This document shows, one piece after another, positions 59,701-64,000 of a stretch of DNA of 64,000 bases; position 1 is the stretch's first letter; the number at the start of each line of letters is the position of its first letter. The position numbers and the translations under genes were made by a program. The DNA is from Triplophysa rosa (taxonomy: Eukaryota > Chordata > Actinopteri > Cypriniformes > Nemacheilidae): positions 14,988,358-15,052,357 of the forward strand of contig NC_079898.1 in assembly GCF_024868665.1 (NCBI RefSeq), written 5' to 3'. Below the pieces are notes generated by a model that did not search any database, was not told the origin of the DNA, and worked only from the letters and a program-made list of their open reading frames with translations.

Positions 59701-62322
59701 AGTTACTGAACTATTTTACACGATGTACTGTAAATTCAGTCCATGGCTTTATTATGTACATGTATGTGCAACTTCAAAGCAAAACAACCATATTTTAAAC
59801 CTGTGTGACTTTCTTTCTTTTTCAAAACACACAAAACAAATGTTGGTAAACAAAAACATTGGTCCCGATGGAGTTCTATTGTATGGACACAAAACCAATG
59901 CAAGTCAATGGGGACCAATAATATTCTGTTGACATTCTTCAAAATATCTTCAGGTGTTCAACAGAAGAAAGAAAGTCATAAAGGTTTGAAATGTCAAGAG
60001 GGTGAGTAAATGATGACAGAATTTTCATTTATGACTGAACTATCTCGAAGTTCTTTGGGGTACAGTGAGGTAAACTGTCCCACTTTTTTACTTTTTAGGT
60101 TTATTTAGGAACAAGGGCACAAATGTCAAACTTACACCTAATTCAGCATGTGAAGTTTACTATAAGTTAAATCAAAAGCACATTACACCTCTTGTGCACT
60201 TCACACATTTTAAATCTAAATAAATCTGCTTTGACATAAAACTGCTTTGATATAAAAACAGGTCCTTTTTGAACAAAATACTGAAATGACAAAATTAAAG
60301 ATTCTTATACAAACCTCCCCTCTTTCCCTAATGCTCTATATCACATTTATGTTTGTATAGATCACTGCATTTCTTACTTCCTCTATTAGGAAACTGAAAC
60401 ATAACAGATAATCATGATGATCTGAAAATATAAGGCAGTAGTTATTCAAACCTCCATTAGTCCTGTAATGAGGCATGTGGGCACACTAGAGTCATATTTC
60501 AGTGTAGCTAATGTCAACACTCTTGACTGCATGTTTCTGTTCCTGTTTACTGTATGAAGAACAGACGAAAACTTATGGTAACTCAATTTCAAAATATTAA
60601 TGTTAAATGATCTCCCCTTTCCATAGCTTAAAGGTTGCAACTTCCATCTGACTTCATCCACATTAAAATTTGTCTCGTTGCACAAGTTCACAAGACACAT
60701 AAGAAGTTACTCAGAAGACTAGTAGAAAAGCACATACTGTATGTTGTGCATATTCATTGTATGTTTTCAGTCATTTTGGTCTCTATATTATTAATTGTTT
60801 AAAAAGAACAGCACAGACATCTTGCTAAACCTCCTATAGAAAGAATATCATATAGGCCTAAAATGTTATGAGGGCAAGAAAATGATGACAGACTTTTTAT
60901 TTTTGACTGAGTGTCTTTAACACTATAAAACACACCGGAAGCATTTTATGTTTCTATTCCTACAGCATCAGTTCCTCACAATACACAGGAAAGCAACAGA
61001 CTAATTTCAGTGAATACTTTGTTCCACTGACAGAAAAAAAACTGCATGAAATGGGCTTTCCTATAAAATGATTAGAAGATAAAAAGGGAATAACGGTATC
61101 CATTTTATTTTTTAATAGTCTCGGAGATCTTTCACCTCCTTATTTGCATATTATAGTCATACATACTTTGTACTACACCAAAACAATGCTTTGTAGTTTT
61201 AGAAAAACTAATGTTTCCTAAAACAAAAAATTCTGTGACCTTCTGCATGAGCATACTGGACCAAATTAAACTCACAGTTTAGTCTCATTTAAACATGATA
61301 CTGTATGCATGCAGCTCATGAAAACACACAATATCTGATCCATTTTCCTCTGGCAAACTAATAGCCTCAAAAGCTTTTATATCCCAGCACTTGGGCAACA
61401 ATGGAAATAAAAGGGAATGAAGATTGTGTCAGATTTTAGGATTGCTGCAGAAAAGAGGCTGAAACTGACTACTGTACTAAGATTATGGTATAGATCATTT
61501 TCAACATAAAGAACCGAATATTTACCAGAGTTGTTATGAATTAAAAACACCAGTGAAACAATGGTATTATTACAGTAAAAGTCAACCATGTTTTTGGTGG
61601 ACTGACTGCTTTAATGACCATAGTTTTAGTATAAACATCATGGTTCAACTATGGTTACTGTAAAAACCATGGGTAATTTGTGGCTAACATGGGTTTGCCA
61701 CAAACTAAACCAAAAACACATGGTAAAACTATGGTTAATTTTCATAAGTGTCCCAAGCTATTTGGGCATAGGTTTTACACACTCTGACTTGACCGTAAAT
61801 GGGAAGATAATTACTCTGCAGTTGACACAATGTAAAAGTACAATGCTTTTATACAGTATTACGACAAACGGCACGCGAGCAGTCATTTCCTGCATGCAAT
61901 GGCCAGTGTTTATGTTACTTCGTCGTCTTTAAAAAAATGTTAGAATTACCTTATCAATCAATTGAATTCTGCGCTTTTTGAACGGATAATGATCGTCTTA
62001 ATAAACTCCCACTTGTTGAATGTTTCCACAAGCGAGCGAACCGACAAACGATAACCCCCGAGTTTGCTCTTATAATGGGGGTGTTTCAGTTTGATTCGTC
62101 GCTAGTGTTAAAATGTCAACCTCGAACTTGCAATAAAGTCTTAAATGAATCGTATAAAATATTTAATCTGCGGATATGAACCGCTGTGAAGTCCCGTCTT
62201 CCTCCCTGAGCTTTGTTGAGATAGCGGTCTAGTAAGTGAGTAAACAGTAAGTCATCGGACAAGCCCTTCAGACACTTACCGCTCGCTCTCTGAGACAAAC
62301 TGGAGACAGATGTCTGGCCCAT
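47688..62322 (-). CDS. phactr2: Phosphatase and actin regulator 2 (13 exons)
   Basis: Binds G-actin through RPEL motifs and PP1 through its C-terminus, coupling actin levels to PP1 activity; acts in cytoplasm, membrane and nucleus. Thirteen coding exons, all GT-AG, join in frame to 598 aa (mammalian PHACTR2 is about 630). The N-terminus '[11 protein letters not shown]' matches PHACTR2. A basic region ('[17 protein letters not shown]', about 54-66) is a membrane/importin-binding patch. RPEL motifs: one N-terminal (78-84, RQTREEL, weak) and three C-terminal (450-456 RPSKKEL, 488-494 RPTTEEL, 526-532 RPTVAEL). The middle (95-376) is a low-complexity Lys/Ser/Pro region. An acidic run at 417-427 follows '[11 protein letters not shown]'. 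The PP1 region (537-560) has '[10 protein letters not shown]' and 'RRADKPW'. It ends 'RFHRP'. Confidence 0.96.
48117..48193 (-). CDS. phactr2: phactr2 coding exon 12
   Basis: 77 bp, residues 569-593: '[20 protein letters not shown]' and on to 'SRQFT'. Acceptor TTTTTTAACAG|G, donor CCAG|GTAAG. Confidence 0.97.
48679..48816 (-). CDS. phactr2: phactr2 coding exon 11
   Basis: 138 bp, residues 523-568: third C-terminal RPEL (RPTVAEL) and the PP1-contacting segment ('[11 protein letters not shown]' then 'YDRRADKPW'). This matches the RVxF-phi-phi-R-W string described for Phactr1. Confidence 0.97.
49409..49470 (-). CDS. phactr2: phactr2 coding exon 10
   Basis: 62 bp, residues 502-522, charged helix '[20 protein letters not shown]' that leads into the third RPEL. 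Donor GGAAG|GTATAG, phase 0. Confidence 0.96.
49952..50007 (-). CDS. phactr2: phactr2 coding exon 9
   Basis: 56 bp, residues 483-501 ([19 protein letters not shown]), the second C-terminal RPEL. Acceptor CTATAG|A, donor AAAC|GTATG. Confidence 0.97.
50140..50296 (-). CDS. phactr2: phactr2 coding exon 8
   Basis: 157 bp, residues 431-482 plus two bases: '[20 protein letters not shown]' and the first C-terminal RPEL (450-456). Confidence 0.97.
50817..50977 (-). CDS. phactr2: phactr2 coding exon 7
   Basis: 161 bp, residues 377-430. Contains the family hallmark '[20 protein letters not shown]' ahead of the RPEL block. The donor is CTCTA|GTACGT; the split Ser codon joins exon 8 as S-S-L-A-S-K-I-R-R. 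Confidence 0.95.
51066..51235. mobile_element. Half-copy of the foldback MITE
   Basis: In phactr2 intron 6: 'gtgatagttcacccaaag' and 'gaagatattttgaagaatg' match the left half of the 38964 copy. The right half is missing or replaced. Confidence 0.7.
51621..52095 (-). CDS. phactr2: phactr2 coding exon 6
   Basis: 475 bp, residues 219-376 plus two bases. Disordered Ser/Lys/Glu-rich region, the least conserved part of the family. Acceptor TTTCACAG|CT, donor AAAC|GTGAGG. Confidence 0.92.
52845..53075 (-). CDS. phactr2: phactr2 coding exon 5
   Basis: 231 bp, residues 142-218, Lys/Pro/Thr-rich low-complexity linker ('[20 protein letters not shown]'). Acceptor CCTGTAG|AG, donor AACG|GTGAG. The antisense frame at 52847-53143 is a shadow of this exon. 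Confidence 0.9.
53590..54730. mobile_element. Nested transposon, 'CGGTTTCACAGAC' ends
   Basis: CGGTTTCACAGAC (53590-53602) and its exact complement GTCTGTGAAACCG (54718-54730) bound a 1.1-kb segment in phactr2 intron 4. Just inside the left end is 'aaggcttaaggctagtccta', common next to this end in fish. From 53652 a second element of the 24530-24914 family is inserted in the opposite sense. 'cgtctctctgctggaaagt' and 'gcgtctctgctggaaagtct' form a direct repeat near 54224 and 54304. Confidence 0.7.
54885..55600. mobile_element. Foldback element around 'AAGGTTCTATCT'
   Basis: 'aattataaggttctatct' on the left (about 54897) is complemented by 'agatagaaccttgtaatt' on the right (about 55544), and deeper bases ('gagatattgagct' / 'tgttgagatata') also pair. 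Extra copies of the motif occur at about 55070 and 55395. Lies in phactr2 intron 4. Confidence 0.6.
55186..55235. repeat. AT-rich palindromic tract
   Basis: 'aatattataatatataataa' and 'ttatatattataattataa' form a near-perfect A/T foldback. Confidence 0.7.
56087..56227 (-). CDS. phactr2: phactr2 coding exon 4
   Basis: 141 bp, residues 95-141, acidic and Val/Glu-rich ('[20 protein letters not shown]'). Fast-evolving region; identified by matching splice phases rather than by strong similarity. Confidence 0.85.
56675..56749 (-). CDS. phactr2: phactr2 coding exon 3
   Basis: 75 bp, residues 70-94: '[20 protein letters not shown]', the N-terminal RPEL-like motif. Its core has Gln where the proline of RPxxxEL would be, as in the mammalian protein. 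Donor CAAG|GTGAG. Confidence 0.95.
56940..57104 (-). CDS. phactr2: phactr2 coding exon 2
   Basis: 165 bp, residues V15-K69 plus one base. Contains the basic patch '[18 protein letters not shown]'. Acceptor CTTTTAG|TGG, donor AAAG|GTACTT. Confidence 0.95.
57225..57385 (-). mobile_element. tRNA-derived SINE
   Basis: On the - strand: A-box-like 'tagtccagtggttag' (about 57370) and a good B box 'gggttcgagtcc' (about 57310), then a non-tRNA body. No cloverleaf can close (no proper acceptor stem), so it is a SINE, not a tRNA gene. It is in sense with phactr2, in intron 1. Confidence 0.75.
58715..58805. repeat. A/T homopolymer foldback
   Basis: A15 followed by 'ttctacagatc' and later 'acagat' plus T and A runs. 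Short inverted 'acagat/atctgt' pairs suggest an eroded MITE. Confidence 0.5.
59795..60046. mobile_element. Foldback MITE copy in phactr2 intron 1
   Basis: 'aacctgtgtgactttctttc' on the left, 'gaaagaaagtcataaaggtt' on the right, and 'gggtgagtaaatgatgacag' belong to the family of 38964-39273. The outermost left end is lost. Confidence 0.75.
61590..61745. repeat. 'ACTATGGTTA'-type dispersed repeat
   Basis: 'accatagttttag', 'catggttcaactatggttac', 'aaaaccatgggtaa' and 'aactatggttaat' give repeated short inverted matches, a pattern common in fish MITEs. Exact ends unclear. Confidence 0.5.
62280..62322 (-). CDS. phactr2: phactr2 coding exon 1
   Basis: Codes residues 1-14 plus one base. The start ATG (62320-62322) is the first in-frame ATG: an in-frame TGA lies just 5' of a non-ATG TTG at 62347-62349. 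A two-to-five-codon uORF (ATG ATT TTT GCC TAG) sits directly upstream. Donor GCG|GTAAGTG. Confidence 0.9.
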
Positions 62323-62660
62323 GTCTGTCTTCAATGGGCCGCTAGGCAAAAATCATACGACGCTCCGAGAACTTCTGCAACAAAGCCAAGTGGATCGACA
62401 TAACACGACTGTCATTTTACTCCTTGAACTCTCAGATCGGCTCGTCAAATGAGCTCCTGCATACTTTGTAAACTCGTACAATACGCCGCAGTGATCTAAA
62501 TATCCGAATTGAAATGCCTGTCATTCCTTTTTGCAGATTGTAAGCAGTCAGAGGTCATAAGGAGGAAGTTTCAAGCCCCTCCTCGCTACAGCTCTGCTTA
62601 AAGCATGGAAGTGTATGCTCGCAATAACGTGACATCAGTCGACAAAACTGTAGCATGACT
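62323..62660 (-). promoter_or_regulatory. phactr2: phactr2 5' UTR and promoter region
   Basis: Sequence before the start codon is richer in CpG than its neighbours ('acgacgctccgagaac', 'cgcaataacgtgacatc'). No clear TATA box. Boundaries are inferred only from position. Confidence 0.4.
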
Positions 62661-63395
62661 GCCCGTGCTATTTTTGGCTACATTGTTTTAAAATGTAAAG
62701 AAAGCATAGTTTGTAAAGATGTGAAGTAAAATATAAAGAACGCACGTGAGACATGGTTTACCGTGCGTTGAAACAGCCTGTTGCTATAACTGTCACCCAA
62801 TAGCGTTTAGGAGGGAATGAAAATGATAACAATCTTTGTCTCTTCTTTTCCTCGATGTTTTATGAGAACAAAATATGCTGTATGTGCTAGGTTTTACAGA
62901 GCCAAATACTAATGCTTGGCACTGCTTTAATCTTTAAGTTTTGCTGAGAGGGCAGTGCTTTGCTTCCTGCAGAAGAGGCCAAAAGCCCCCATACGTTGGT
63001 CCCCCCACCTAAGCCCTCTTAACCAAAGCAGAAGTGGTGGGTGGGATTCAGTGCAGGAAGGCTTACGAAAACAGTCCAACGCTAGAGATGTGAGCCATTG
63101 TTTTGCGCAAAGCTTAATGTTCTCATCAAGTACAAGTTCTCCACCCCTTCCCTTCTTCCTGAAGGTCCTTATGATCATAACAGTTTTTCTGACCAAACCG
63201 GAACCACGCAGGCATGAACGCAACAAGCATTTAAAACGCTGTGATTTGCTGAAGCATTTCAATTCCAATACTAACCGGGTTTATATAGTTTGAAACGGCT
63301 GTTTTATATATTCGTTATAGTTATTAGGTTAATGGACATGTTCGGAAATACGTTTGATTGGTAATAGTGATTTAATGCTGTGTAAGCTCACAAAC
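62661..63395. other. Intergenic, no gene seen
   Basis: Frames at 62927-63293 overlap on both strands and show no conserved domain. Confidence 0.55.
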
Positions 63396-63396
63396 C

Positions 63397-64000
63397 TAGG
63401 GCTGGGAATCAATTCCGAAAAGAATCGATTCTTCGATTCCAAGGCGTTGGGAATTGGGAGTCGATTCCAAAGGTTGGAATCGATTCCATTAAAGGAATCG
63501 ACTCCTCTTTAAGAGCCTTCATAAGCCCCGCCCCTTAGCTACATTGGTCAACTCAGTCACATCAGTTACTTGTCAAAAATAGTTATAACTTCAGAAAATA
63601 CTGATTGATGAAGTCTTGAGCTGTGGAATCGCGATACTGACATCAAATATTTTGCATTGACGGATAAAAGCAAAAGGTTTGTTTGCACACACTATGCCGA
63701 TATAATAGATAAATCCACACATATAACAAATCATATAAATATTTTTGTTCAGACTGACTGTAAAACACACCGTCCTTTCTACCGATGAGCTCAGAATGCG
63801 CGCGAAGAAAGCCGCTTGTATACAGCACAGTCTCTTAAGTTAAAAATTTTCTAAACTTGGACGTCTGTTTCAAGCTGTTAAAGATAGACAGCACAATTTC
63901 AACACCTCTCGGCACTATAGCCTACTTGTATTTAACATTAAATCGAAAGACGAGAAAAAGCAGCAACAATAAAACATATGATTATTGAGTTTATTAGAAA
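63397..64000. mobile_element. hAT-like element, open at window edge
   Basis: 'tagggctgggaatcaattcc' has the look of an hAT terminal repeat of the 'TAGGGCTGGG' type, followed by subterminal repeats of 'ggaatcgattcc' in both senses (63420-63510). The right end lies outside the window. No transposase frame in the visible part. Confidence 0.5.

Larger units (their letters stand above)
57105..62279 (-). other. phactr2: phactr2 intron 1
   Basis: A 5.2-kb intron holding a tRNA-derived SINE, a foldback MITE, an A/T foldback tract and an ACTATGGTTA-type repeat. No further exon seen. Confidence 0.85.

Noticed and set aside
62927..63293. Two opposite frames of about 112 residues
   Set aside because: Complete overlap on both strands and no conserved domain; likely chance in a GC-richer patch.

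Overview
The window is vertebrate nuclear DNA, most likely from a cypriniform (carp or zebrafish-like) teleost. The evidence is small exons with GT-AG introns, two receptor/actin-regulator genes whose best-recognised relatives are fish and mammalian proteins, and a fish-typical load of Tc1, DIRS, CR1/L2-type LINE, LTR and foldback MITE sequences. It is not prokaryotic, so there are no operons or ribosome binding sites to annotate. Species-level assignment is an inference.

Layout. Bases 1-29 kb hold no supportable host gene. They contain solo LTRs (1887-2648 and 8270-8833), a 5'-truncated LINE (about 4191-6080), and a dense nest at about 12.6-22.4 kb. The nest consists of a decayed Tc1 element present twice, an LTR-retrotransposon fragment with coding minisatellites next to a single-N assembly gap (15126), a MITE with a 9-bp target duplication, and a decayed DIRS-type tyrosine-recombinase retrotransposon. 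Bases 29.1-39.9 kb carry the mu-type opioid receptor gene oprm1 on the + strand: three coding exons encoding 383 aa, with a CRE upstream and a poly(A) signal at 39864. Bases 42.5-44.2 kb carry sf3b5 (+ strand, 86-aa SF3b subunit, single coding exon, probable 5'-UTR intron). Bases 47.7-62.3 kb carry phactr2 on the - strand: thirteen coding exons joining in frame to 598 aa with four RPEL motifs and the C-terminal PP1-binding region. It is convergent with sf3b5. The last 600 bases start what looks like an hAT-type element that leaves the window.

How the genes relate. The three host genes act in unrelated processes: G-protein-coupled opioid signalling, U2 snRNP/spliceosome function, and actin-dependent PP1 regulation. 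They are simply neighbours. SF3B5 and PHACTR2 are also close neighbours in human 6q24, whereas OPRM1 lies farther away at 6q25, so the block looks like a conserved but compacted linkage group. The host genes appear intact, whereas every transposase, reverse transcriptase or recombinase reading frame I could read shows decay or truncation. I found no convincing new molecular system. The best leads are the mosaic assembly with an empty and a filled insertion site at 13.6-18.1 kb, the exact exon-3 boundary ending of oprm1, the lengthened glycosylatable ECL2 of the receptor, and the dsRNA-forming MITE in the oprm1 3' UTR.
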